A stretch of DNA of 64,000 bases from Streptomyces xiaopingdaonensis (lineage in GTDB: Bacteria > Actinomycetota > Actinomycetes > Streptomycetales > Streptomycetaceae): the NCBI RefSeq assembly GCF_000262345.1, contig NZ_AJTQ01000063.1:1-64000 (forward strand). Direction: 5' to 3'. The notes under the pieces were generated by a model. That model searched no databases, was not told the origin of the DNA, and worked only from the letters and a program-made list of their open reading frames with translations. The translations under genes were made by a program, and so were the position numbers. This document shows positions 25,590 to 33,483 of this stretch, piece by piece. Each line of letters starts with the position of its first letter. Within the stretch, counting starts at the first letter, position 1.

Positions 25590-26060
25590 TCAGTCCAGCA
25601 GATCGACCTCCCAGTTCGCACGCTGGATGCGCACGTCGACCTCGCGGATCTCCCGAGCGAGCACGTCCGCCTGACCGCGCAGTTCCGCGACCGGAAGCGC
25701 GGAAAGCATCTTCAGCTCGGACCGGAGCTGCCGGCCGTGGCCCCGTTCGCCCTTGCCCGCCGCCGCGTCTGCCGCTGCCGTGAGCACGGAATGACGCAGC
25801 CGCAGCACGTCCCGGCGGGCGAGGGCATCGGTGAGCGTGCCGTCCGGCCCCAACTCCACGGTGGCGTTGGTCCGGTTGATCCGCCGGATCAGCGACTCCA
25901 GGGTGCTCAGCACCTCACCGGCCTCGGCCAACAGCTCAGCGGCGTCCTCGGCGGGCGTCTCCCCTTCCTGGTACCGCGCACTGCCGACGACCCGCGCTCG
26001 CAGCTGCTCCACACGACGCGTCGCTGCCGCACGTTCCGCCAGTGCCTCAGCAAGCTTCAC
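25590..26060 (-). CDS. DIP1984-like (septicolysin-type) protein
   Basis: The 156-residue, strongly helical and charged protein begins VKLAEALAERAAATRRVEQL. It contains LESLIRRINRTNATVEL, LTDALARRDVLRLRHSVL and LREIREVDVRIQ-like segments typical of the DIP1984 family. Members are annotated septicolysin-like, but function is not established. The GTG at 26060 follows GGGAGG; a longer frame to 26162 is unlikely. Confidence 0.75.
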   Translation of the reverse strand: MKLAEALAERAAATRRVEQLRARVVGSARYQEGETPAEDAAELLAEAGEVLSTLESLIRRINRTNATVELGPDGTLTDALARRDVLRLRHSVLTAAADAAAGKGERGHGRQLRSELKMLSALPVAELRGQADVLAREIREVDVRIQRANWEVDLLD

Positions 26061-26326
26061 TGCCTCCCCCTCCCGAAACTCGCACGAGTATACGAGCGCA
26101 TACCGGCTCGGCGCCCCGCTTCGCTCCACCGGAGCCCGGACCCGCCGTCTTCGCACCGGCATCCCGCTCCGGCTCCGCCGTTCGCCGTCTCACCAGCCCT
26201 CGGACGGCAACGCACGCATCGACGGGGCCTTCGCCGAATCGTGGCGGGCGAGACGTCCCGGACTCCCACGCAGGGTCCCCGTCGGGGAGTTGTTGACGAC
26301 CCCGGCCGACGCGGCCGGCGCCCCGC

Positions 26327-27019
26327 TCACCCCAGCGCGGCGATCACGTCCTCGGCCATGCGGGCGCTGGACGCCGGGTTCTGCCCGGTGCACAGGTTGC
26401 CGTCGCGCACGTTGAACTGCTGGTAGGCCGGCCCCCCGGAGTGAACGGCGCCCCTCTCCCTCAGCCGGGCGGCGAGCAGCCACGGCGCGCCCTCCGCCGT
26501 GCCGAAGAGCCGCTCCTCCTCGTCGGTGAACGCGGCCATCTCACGACCGGCGAAGAGCCACCTCCCCTCCGCGTCAACGGCGCTGAGCAGCGCGGCAGGT
26601 CCGTGGCAGACGGCTCCGATGATCTTTCCGGCCGCGTCCGCGGCGGTCAGCAGCCGGCCGAGGTCGGCGTCCTGGCAGAGATCCACGACCGGGCCGTGGC
26701 CGCCGGGGAGCACCACCGCGGCGTAGTCGTCGATGTCCACCTCGTTCAACTTCAGCAGGGGGCCGAATGCGCGCAGCGCCTTCTCCGCCTGTGCCACGTG
26801 ATGGGCGCAGTCGGCGCCGGCGAGCTCCGGGTCGGCGCTGTGCGCGTCGAGCGGCTGCAGTACTCCGCCGGGGGAAGCGAAGTCGACCGTGTAGCCGGCC
26901 TCGACGAACTTCTCGTACGGAGCGGCCAGTTCCTCGGCCCAGTAGCCGGTCGGATAGGCCGAGCCGTCGGTGCGCTCCCAGACGCCGGCGGCGGACATGA
27001 CGATCAGGATCTTGCTCAA
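26327..27019 (-). CDS. DJ-1/PfpI-family protein (Hsp31-like)
   Basis: The 230-residue protein has the nucleophile elbow GAVCHGPAALL, the strand KILIVMSAAG, VDFASPGG and VVLPGGHGPVVDL, with FTDEEE near the end. This is the pattern of the Hsp31/glyoxalase III branch of the DJ-1 superfamily. Expected role: glutathione-independent glyoxalase, deglycase or chaperone in carbonyl stress. A TTG start at 27019 follows GAGG by 7 nt. A divergent helix-turn-helix regulator gene begins at 27356. Confidence 0.82.
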   Translation of the reverse strand: MSKILIVMSAAGVWERTDGSAYPTGYWAEELAAPYEKFVEAGYTVDFASPGGVLQPLDAHSADPELAGADCAHHVAQAEKALRAFGPLLKLNEVDIDDYAAVVLPGGHGPVVDLCQDADLGRLLTAADAAGKIIGAVCHGPAALLSAVDAEGRWLFAGREMAAFTDEEERLFGTAEGAPWLLAARLRERGAVHSGGPAYQQFNVRDGNLCTGQNPASSARMAEDVIAALG

Positions 27020-27355
27020 TGGGTTTCCTCTCGATGAGACGGGCTCGGTCGACGCCGGGCGAGGTGGCCTCGGCCGCGGACCTTCGCGACCGCGCGGGGC
27101 GAGCGTCCGAACCGAGCAGACGCTGCGGCCCCCGACCGGGCTCCGCGTGACGACCCGGGACCCGGTTGCCCTCTGTGCGCAGTCGCGCAGGACAAGAGGG
27201 GGCTGCCGCGGTGGGCATCCGCTCGGCACGCATCCACTCTGGGCCGCGCCCGGCGCCGGTGGAGCCGCATACCACGCCCTGCACCGCAGCGGACCGGTGA
27301 ACCTAGGACGCACAGGGCCGGCCGCGAGCCGTCGCGGTTTGGGACACTGGAGCGC
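27020..27355. other. Intergenic region between divergent DJ-1-like and HTH regulator genes
   Basis: A 336-base interval with no supported coding sequence. It should contain both promoters. No clear palindrome or -35/-10 pair was recognised by eye. Confidence 0.5.
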
Positions 27356-28213
27356 GTGGCCAGCAAGAAACGCGAACTCGCCGACTTCCTCAAACGGGCC
27401 CGCAGCCAGGGCGACCCGTCCAGGACCGGCCTGCCGTCGGACGGCCGCGTACGCCGTGTCCCGGGCCTGCGCCGAGAAGAGGTGGCACGCCTGGCCGGGG
27501 TGTCGACCGACTACTACACCCGCCTCGAACAGGGCAGGAACATCACGCCCTCACCGACCGTGATCGAGACGCTCGGCAGCGCCCTCGCGCTCGACGAGGC
27601 AGGAAGGGTCCACCTGCGCGACCTCGTCGGAGCGACCGCTGCCCCGGCCCGCCGGCACCCCGTCAGCGCCCAGCGCGTACGCGCCGGCCTCCACCAGCTC
27701 CTCGACGCCCTCGACGGCGAACCCGCCCTCGTCCTCGGCCGCCGTACCGACATCCTCGCCGCCAACCGCATGGCACGCGCCCTGTTCGCCGACTTCGCAC
27801 GACTCCCGCCCCGCGAGCGCAATTACGCGCGCTGGATGTTCCTCGACGACGACGCCCGTGCGCTCTTCGCGGACTGGGAGGTCCAAGCACGCGCAGCGGT
27901 CGAGAGTCTGCGTCTCGACGCCGGCCGCGACCCCGACGACCAGGCCACCGCCGCCCTCGTCGCCGAGCTGCGAGAACGCAGTCGCGCGTTCGACGAGTGG
28001 TGGGAGCAGCATCGCGTCCATCAACGCACGCACGGCTCCAAGCGCCTCCGCCATCCGATCGTCGGCGAACTCACCGTCGCATACGAGACGTTGACGCTTC
28101 CCGGAGACCCCGACACCGTCCTGTACGTCTACACCGCCGAGCCCGACTCCCCTTCGCAACGCGCCCTCGACCTCCTCGCGAGCTGGACTTGCACCACCGA
28201 CCACCGGCCTTGA
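27356..28213 (+). CDS. XRE-type regulator with MmyB-like ligand domain
   Basis: The 285-residue protein has an N-terminal helix-turn-helix (residues about 5-80: LADFLKRARS, RRVPGLRREEVARLAGVSTDYYTRLEQGRN). A MmyB-like domain follows (PALVLGRRTDILAANRMARALF, WMFLDDDARALFADW, LTVAYETLTLPGD). In Streptomyces such regulators usually sit divergent to an oxidoreductase or stress gene that they control; here that is the DJ-1-like gene. GTG 27356 has GGAG four bases upstream. Confidence 0.87.
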   Translation: MASKKRELADFLKRARSQGDPSRTGLPSDGRVRRVPGLRREEVARLAGVSTDYYTRLEQGRNITPSPTVIETLGSALALDEAGRVHLRDLVGATAAPARRHPVSAQRVRAGLHQLLDALDGEPALVLGRRTDILAANRMARALFADFARLPPRERNYARWMFLDDDARALFADWEVQARAAVESLRLDAGRDPDDQATAALVAELRERSRAFDEWWEQHRVHQRTHGSKRLRHPIVGELTVAYETLTLPGDPDTVLYVYTAEPDSPSQRALDLLASWTCTTDHRP

Positions 28214-28384
28214 GCAGCCGGTGCACGACCGCGCGCCCGGCCCCGGACCCACCCACCGCTGCGTGAGCCGCGGTCGAGGCCGAAGACGTCCGAGCGACCG
28301 GAGCCCCGGCAACGGGTGCTCGTCCGGCCGCAGTGCGGCAGAGCCCGGCGGTGCACAGACAGGAGTCGGAGCGTCGACCTTTCC

Positions 28385-29056
28385 TCACGTCGTTGCGGCG
28401 GCCGCTTCTTGCAGGGCAGCCGACGCGCCGTCGGCGAGGGGATCGGCGTGCCCGAAGACCGCCGTGTCGACCTCCAGCGCGGCCAGCCGACGCAGCGACT
28501 CGACGGCTCGGGCGCGGTCGGTGTTGAAGACGCCCAGCATGGTCCGGCCGACGTTGGCGACCGCGTCACCGGTGAACAGCACGCCCGGCCCGGGCAGGTG
28601 GAGTGCGATCGACCCGTCGGTGTGCCCGGGCACCGCGACCACCACCGCGCCGCCGCCGAAATCCAGCACATCGCCGTCCTCCACCCGTCGGTCCACCAGG
28701 CACGGCGGTGCCGTCGGCAGCGGCGGTAGCGCCGCCCGGATCGGCAGCTCGAACTCCTCCAGCACCGGCGGCGCCCCGCCCGCCTCCCCCTGGATCACCG
28801 GCGCCTCCAACCGGTGCGCCAGCACCTCCGCCCCGTGCCGGGCGGCCAGTTCGGCTGCCGAGCCCGCATGGTCCTCGTTCCAGTGCGTCAGCACGATCCG
28901 CCGCAGCTCGCCGTCGAGGGCTTTCTCGATCTCCGCCGCGCACTCCGCCGTCCCGGTGTCGATCAGCGTCAGCTCGTCGCCGTCCCGCCACAGATAGGCA
29001 GCCCCCACCGGGAAGCGGAGCATACGCAGCTTCGGCAGTACCTCGATCGCATCCAT
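28385..29056 (-). CDS. MBL-fold metallo-hydrolase with atypical metal motif
   Basis: The 223-residue protein has the metallo-beta-lactamase fold landmarks LIDTGTAE, THWNEDHAGS, VAVPGHTDGSIAL, LFTGDAV and VFGHADPL. The canonical H-x-H-x-D-H reads H-W-N-E-D-H, so the second zinc histidine is an asparagine; the other ligands remain. This suggests changed metal affinity. Substrate unknown; quorum-lactone, thioester or sulfur-compound hydrolases share the fold. ATG 29056 has GGGG upstream. Confidence 0.8.
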   Translation of the reverse strand: MDAIEVLPKLRMLRFPVGAAYLWRDGDELTLIDTGTAECAAEIEKALDGELRRIVLTHWNEDHAGSAAELAARHGAEVLAHRLEAPVIQGEAGGAPPVLEEFELPIRAALPPLPTAPPCLVDRRVEDGDVLDFGGGAVVVAVPGHTDGSIALHLPGPGVLFTGDAVANVGRTMLGVFNTDRARAVESLRRLAALEVDTAVFGHADPLADGASAALQEAAAATT

Positions 29057-29274
29057 TGCCCCAGACTGCGCGGCCGCCCCCGCAGCTGCGCGACAGTTCG
29101 CTGACGGCTCATCAGCGTCCGCGATGCGAGGGAAAATGCTCGGTCCGGTGTCGGTTCTGCTCCGGCTGGGACAACAACTCCGGGTTCCGACGGGCTGTGA
29201 CGTGAGCTTTCCCCTCGGCCCAGGCCCATGCTGCTCGGCTGTCGTCTCAACCTCGGCGGGACGTGTGCCCCCGG

Positions 29275-30069
29275 CTAGCCGGCCCGACCGACGAGCACGG
29301 AGACGTCGACGTGCTCGGGGAAGAACTCCGCGTCCGGAAGTGCCTTCCGGATGCCGTCCTCGAACGCCGGTCGTCGGTCGGCTGACGGTAGTTGCTCTGC
29401 GGGGATGGCGGAGTAGAGGCCGCCGACGACTTGCTGGAAACTGAGCTGTTCCGTGTAGGAGACGGTCGTACTCCGCAGGTCCGAGAAGCCGGCGTCTTCG
29501 AGTGCCTGTGCGTACCGGCTCCGGTCCTGATCCGCCGTCCCGCAGGAGGCGGTCAGTTCGGTCTCGAAGTGCCGCTCCAGGCAGTGGCGCAGAGCACGGG
29601 ACCAGGCGGTGTCCTGCAGCCACAACGGCGCCCCGTTCGCGACCACAGCGATGCCTCCACTGGCACGGAAAAGCGGGAGCAGTCCCCGGAACAGCTCCTC
29701 GTACCGCATCCAGTGAAGGGCCTGTCCGACGACGGCCATCGCGAGGGAAGGCGCCCGGCCCAAGAGTCCCGCGAGGGCGGGGACGTCGGTGTCGGCGCCG
29801 AGCACCCAGGTGATGTTGCGGGCTCCTCGCCCACTCGCCGCTTCCCGGGCGAGACGAAGCATGTCCGGCTCGGGGTCCGTCCCGATCACCGACCGGACGC
29901 GGTCGGCCAGCGGAAGGGCGAGCTGTCCCGTGCCGCATCCGAGGTCCAGGACGCTGTCCTCCCGTGTCAGGGAAAAGTAGTCCTGAAGGCGGTCGAGCAC
30001 CCGCTCGGGATAGCCCCGCCGGAACTTCGCGTAGTACTCGGCCACTTCGCCACTGAACCCAACGGTCAT
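29275..30069 (-). CDS. Class I SAM-dependent methyltransferase
   Basis: The 264-residue protein contains motif I VLDLGCGTGQLA, motif II GTDPEPDMLRLAR and the post-motif segment LAMAVVGQALHWM, typical of methyltransferase-11 type enzymes. FSGEVAEYYAKFRRGYP at the N-terminus is common in this subfamily. Substrate unknown. The ATG at 30069 is chosen because it matches the conserved start; no strong ribosome site is visible. Confidence 0.83.
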   Translation of the reverse strand: MTVGFSGEVAEYYAKFRRGYPERVLDRLQDYFSLTREDSVLDLGCGTGQLALPLADRVRSVIGTDPEPDMLRLAREAASGRGARNITWVLGADTDVPALAGLLGRAPSLAMAVVGQALHWMRYEELFRGLLPLFRASGGIAVVANGAPLWLQDTAWSRALRHCLERHFETELTASCGTADQDRSRYAQALEDAGFSDLRSTTVSYTEQLSFQQVVGGLYSAIPAEQLPSADRRPAFEDGIRKALPDAEFFPEHVDVSVLVGRAG

Positions 30070-30200
30070 GGGGACACTGTGGCGGCCGCCGGTGCGCCTG
30101 GACAGCCTCACGGTCGGACGATCGCTGCGAGCGGAAGCCGTCGTGGAGCGAGCCTTGGGAATCGGCTCGGTCAGGAAGTCGGGGCCCCGAACGAGCGCCC

Positions 30201-32942
30201 TCAGGTCTGCGCCATGTCCACGAAGCGCGAGTAGTGGCCCTGGAAGGCGACGGTGATCGTCGCGGTCGGTCCGTTGCGGTGCTTGGCGACGATGAGGTCC
30301 GCCTCGCCCGCTCGGGGGGACTCCTTCTCGTAGGCGTCCTCACGGTGGAGCAGGATGACCATGTCGGCGTCCTGCTCGATCGATCCCGATTCGCGGAGGT
30401 CGGACACCATCGGCTTCTTGTCCGTGCGTTGTTCCGGACCGCGGTTGAGCTGGCTGAGGGCGATCACCGGGACCTCCAGCTCCTTGGCGAGGAGCTTGAG
30501 GTTCCGCGACATCTCGGAGACCTCCTGCTGGCGGCTCTCGGGCCGCCGGGAGCCGCCCGTCTGCATGAGCTGGAGGTAGTCGATGACGACGAGTTGGAGG
30601 TCGTTCCGCTGCTTCAGGCGGCGGCACTTGGCGCGGATCTCCATCATCGACAGGTTCGGGGAGTCGTCGATGTAGAGCGGCGCCTCGCTGACGCCGGGCA
30701 TCTGACGGGCGAGCCGCGTCCAGTCCTCGTCGGTCATCGACCCGGAGCGCATGTGGTGGAGCGCCACCCTCGCCTCCGCGGAGAGCAGCCGCATCGCGAT
30801 CTCGTTGCGTCCCATCTCCAGCGAGAAGATGACGCTCGGCATGTTGTGCTTCACGGAGCAGGCGCGCGCGAAATCCAGGGCGAGGGTGGAGTTGTGGGTG
30901 GGGACCATCGAACGGGTCGCCAGATACAGGTGCGCGGGGTTGTCCACCTGGACGCACCGCACCGGAACCGGTGCGACCTGTTCCACCTTCTCGACGAATC
31001 GCTGCTTCAACCTCGGCGTCGCCCGGCGACGCCGGGCCAGGTGCGCCTGCCGCTTCCTCTCCAGCCGGAACACGTCGTCATCGGTGGTGAAAGTGACGAC
31101 ATAGCAGGTCGAGGAAGCCTGAGAGCGACCCTTGACCGGCTTCTTCCACATCCCGCACCGGTAGCCCAGGCCCAGCACCAACTCGCGGAAGCCCTGGGCA
31201 AGGGCGCGATTGGTAACAGCAAACTGGACCGAACCCGTGGCATTCACGGTCCCGTCGGTGTCGAGGAGACCGGCGAGCAGGGCCCTGCGCTGGCCGACAG
31301 AGGCACGCAGATACTCCTCGGGGATGTGCTTGTTGCCCAGCACTCCCATCCCCCGCAGGAGTACGAGAAGACTGCCGTGCTTCCTGGTGCAGGAGGCGCA
31401 ACGGGGTTCGGCGAACGCCGAGAAACAACGGGCGCCGCAGTCGACACAGGCGGAGTGCGGAACCGGCGGGGAGAGGAAGCGTGCCCGTCCTCCGCAGGAC
31501 CTTCCGCATGTACGCACATGCGCAAGCCTGGGGGTGAAGGCCGCACCGCACACCGCGCAGGACCGCTCGACGCGTTCCGGAGCGGCCACCGCCGAAGCCA
31601 GGGCGTAGGTCATCTCGGAGTTGCCGACCCGACGTGCTGTGAAACCCTCCTTCCGGAGGTGGTCCAACAACTCCGGGTCCGCGGTGGTGAGCCGCGCCGC
31701 GGCCCCCGTGCCGTCTCCGAGCCATGCACCGAGCGTGTACGGCGGCACCGGCAGCTCCCGCTCGGGGAGGTCGAGCGGCTCGGTGGTGCGTACGGAGTGG
31801 TTCAGGCGCTGATCGGCTGTGTCGCAGTACACCGTGCGGGCGATCTCCTCCGTGGTCTTCACCGAGGGGAAGCTCCGCCGATTGCGCTGGTGTCCGACGG
31901 TGGCCTCCTGCCCCGAACGGCGGGAGGCTCGGGTCTCAGTGAGCCACTGGTGCTGCGCGTCGGCAACGACGCTCGTCCCGTCGTCGAAGGTGATCCTGTA
32001 GCAGGGCCGCCCGTTCAGGACGTCCGTCGCGGCGACGACGCGCGTTGGCCTTCCGTCGGCGTCGAGCAGGAAGTCGCCCTGCTGCACGTCGCCCATGGTC
32101 GTCCAACCGTCAGGGGTCGGCAGCGGAGTGTCGAGAGCCAGAGCTTTGCCCATGGCAGGACGGGCCGCGATGACGACCATCTGTCCGGGGTGGAGGCCGT
32201 TGGTGAGGGAGTCGAGGTCGGTGATGCCGGTGGGGACGCCGGTCATCTGGCCGCTGCGGGAGCCGATCGCCTCGATCTCGTCGAGGGCGCCCTCCATGAT
32301 GTCGCTGAGCGGGAGGTAGTCCTCCGAGGTGCGCTGCTCGGTGACGGCGTAGATCTCCGCCTGGGCCGTGTTGACGATGTCGTCGACGTCGCCGTCTGCC
32401 GCGTATCCCATCTGCGTGATCCGTGTGCCCGCCTCCACGAGCCGGCGCAGCACGGCCTGTTCGCGGACGATCTCCGCGTAGTACTCGGCGTTCGCCGCCG
32501 TCGGCACGACCTGGACGAGCGACTGCACATACCCCGGGCCGCCGACCCGTCCGATCTGGCCCCTCCGCGTCAACTCCGCGGTGACGGTGATGGGGTCGGC
32601 CGGCTCGCCCTTGGCGTAGAGGTCGAGGATCGCCGCGTAGACGGTCTCGTGCGCGGGGCGGTAGAAGTCCTGGCCCTGGAGGACCTCGACGACGTCCGCG
32701 ATCGCGTCCTTGGAGAGGAGCATGCCGCCGAGAACCGACTGCTCCGCCTCGAGGTCCTGCGGCGGTACGCGCTCGAAGCCGCTGCGCGGTGCCTCGTCCG
32801 AGCGCTCGTGCTGCTCGGCGAGGGCGCCCGAACGCGGCCCGTCCGCGCGGCCGTTGGCGGACGTCCGGGCGACGGGAAGGTTCCGGCCGCCGCTCTCCTC
32901 CGCGGCCCAGGGGTCGTCGACGTGCTCCGGTTGCTGCGTCAT
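30201..32942 (-). CDS. dnaB: Replicative DNA helicase DnaB, interrupted by an intein
   Basis: The 913-residue precursor consists of N-extein (1-266), intein (267-684) and C-extein (685-913), giving a mature helicase of 495 residues. The N-domain carries PPQDLEAEQSVLGGML, and the helicase domain has PTGITDLDSLTNGL. The Walker A is split as ARPAMGK and STLALDFAR. VIDYLQLMQ is Walker B and LSQLNRGPEQR is motif H3/H4. It unwinds DNA ahead of the fork as a hexamer. ATG 32942 follows GGGAGGAGGGG. Upstream lies a cluster of DnaA-box-like sites. Splicing must succeed for a functional P-loop. Confidence 0.95.
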   Translation of the reverse strand: MTQQPEHVDDPWAAEESGGRNLPVARTSANGRADGPRSGALAEQHERSDEAPRSGFERVPPQDLEAEQSVLGGMLLSKDAIADVVEVLQGQDFYRPAHETVYAAILDLYAKGEPADPITVTAELTRRGQIGRVGGPGYVQSLVQVVPTAANAEYYAEIVREQAVLRRLVEAGTRITQMGYAADGDVDDIVNTAQAEIYAVTEQRTSEDYLPLSDIMEGALDEIEAIGSRSGQMTGVPTGITDLDSLTNGLHPGQMVVIAARPAMGKALALDTPLPTPDGWTTMGDVQQGDFLLDADGRPTRVVAATDVLNGRPCYRITFDDGTSVVADAQHQWLTETRASRRSGQEATVGHQRNRRSFPSVKTTEEIARTVYCDTADQRLNHSVRTTEPLDLPERELPVPPYTLGAWLGDGTGAAARLTTADPELLDHLRKEGFTARRVGNSEMTYALASAVAAPERVERSCAVCGAAFTPRLAHVRTCGRSCGGRARFLSPPVPHSACVDCGARCFSAFAEPRCASCTRKHGSLLVLLRGMGVLGNKHIPEEYLRASVGQRRALLAGLLDTDGTVNATGSVQFAVTNRALAQGFRELVLGLGYRCGMWKKPVKGRSQASSTCYVVTFTTDDDVFRLERKRQAHLARRRRATPRLKQRFVEKVEQVAPVPVRCVQVDNPAHLYLATRSMVPTHNSTLALDFARACSVKHNMPSVIFSLEMGRNEIAMRLLSAEARVALHHMRSGSMTDEDWTRLARQMPGVSEAPLYIDDSPNLSMMEIRAKCRRLKQRNDLQLVVIDYLQLMQTGGSRRPESRQQEVSEMSRNLKLLAKELEVPVIALSQLNRGPEQRTDKKPMVSDLRESGSIEQDADMVILLHREDAYEKESPRAGEADLIVAKHRNGPTATITVAFQGHYSRFVDMAQT
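30891..32144 (-). other. DnaB P-loop intein with LAGLIDADG endonuclease and two Cys4 motifs
   Basis: A 418-residue in-frame insertion between MGK and STL of the helicase Walker A. It starts ALALDTPLPTPDGW with Ala, not Cys or Ser, at position 1, and ends VPTHN before Ser+1. The Trp of HQWLT (intein residue 67), the Cys of VRCVQVD (397) and the Thr of PTHN (416) match the W-C-T triplet of class 3 inteins. Endonuclease motifs LGAWLGDGTG and LLAGLLDTDG are present. Between them lie CAVC-x13-CGRSC and CVDC-x12-CASC, which look like two zinc ribbons. Confidence 0.92.
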
Positions 32943-33483
32943 CCCGCCCCTCCTCCCGTCTCTGCCGTCCCGGCTCGGGCGCCGCTCCCGCCCGAGCACG
33001 GCGCCCCCCTTTCCTACGGCACCGCGCTGACAAACCACGGCACCGACGTCGCCCGTCCTCGCCCGGTACCTGCCGGGCCGCGCGAGCCGGCGGTGGAAGG
33101 CATGGTGAAGCCGAGGTTGCCGGGGAGGTCGAGGGACCGACTCCCGGGCGGGCGACGCTCAACGCTATGCGGGACCCGGGGTTCAGCCAATCTTGTTATC
33201 CACAGGCCGGTGTGGATAGTGCACCGCTCCCTGTGGAGAACTCCGCCAAAGCTGTGCACGACACGGGGGACGATGCTGTGGAGAACTTCGACTCCCCACT
33301 CACGTACCGTGGTTGACCTGCAAGAATCCCATCCACCGCCTGTGCGGGGAAAAAACCCGCGAGGTTGCGTCACACTCGTCGGCACCCATGGCCACGGACG
33401 GTGGACGCAGTCGCTCCGCACAGCGATGCGTAACAGACCCAGCTACCTTGCACTCATTACCTGTGGATGCTTGTATCGCACGC
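32943..33483. other. dnaB/MATE intergenic region
   Basis: A 541-base region between the divergent dnaB and MATE genes. It holds no supported coding sequence but contains five DnaA-box-like 9-mers within 33196-33285. A TTGCAC element lies at 33449-33454, ahead of the MATE start. Promoters for both genes must lie here. Confidence 0.6.
33196..33285. promoter_or_regulatory. Cluster of DnaA-box-like sequences upstream of dnaB
   Basis: TTATCCACA (33196-33204, plus strand) is a perfect classical DnaA box. On the minus strand follow CTATCCACA (33211-33219), TTCTCCACA (33232-33240), TCGTGCACA (33253-33261) and TTCTCCACA (33277-33285). Five boxes in 90 bp of a GC-rich genome, with mixed orientation, suggest a DnaA-binding cluster outside oriC. 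It is about 250 bp upstream of the dnaB start. Some boxes differ from consensus by two or more bases. Confidence 0.6.

Noticed and set aside
22601-25621. 1006-residue minus-strand frame
   Set aside because: It crosses a LysR gene, an SDR gene and the decayed region in the wrong frames; no domain is recognisable.
33196-33285. A chromosomal replication origin here
   Set aside because: Only five boxes and no dnaA/dnaN context; the origin should lie beyond rsmG to the right of the window.
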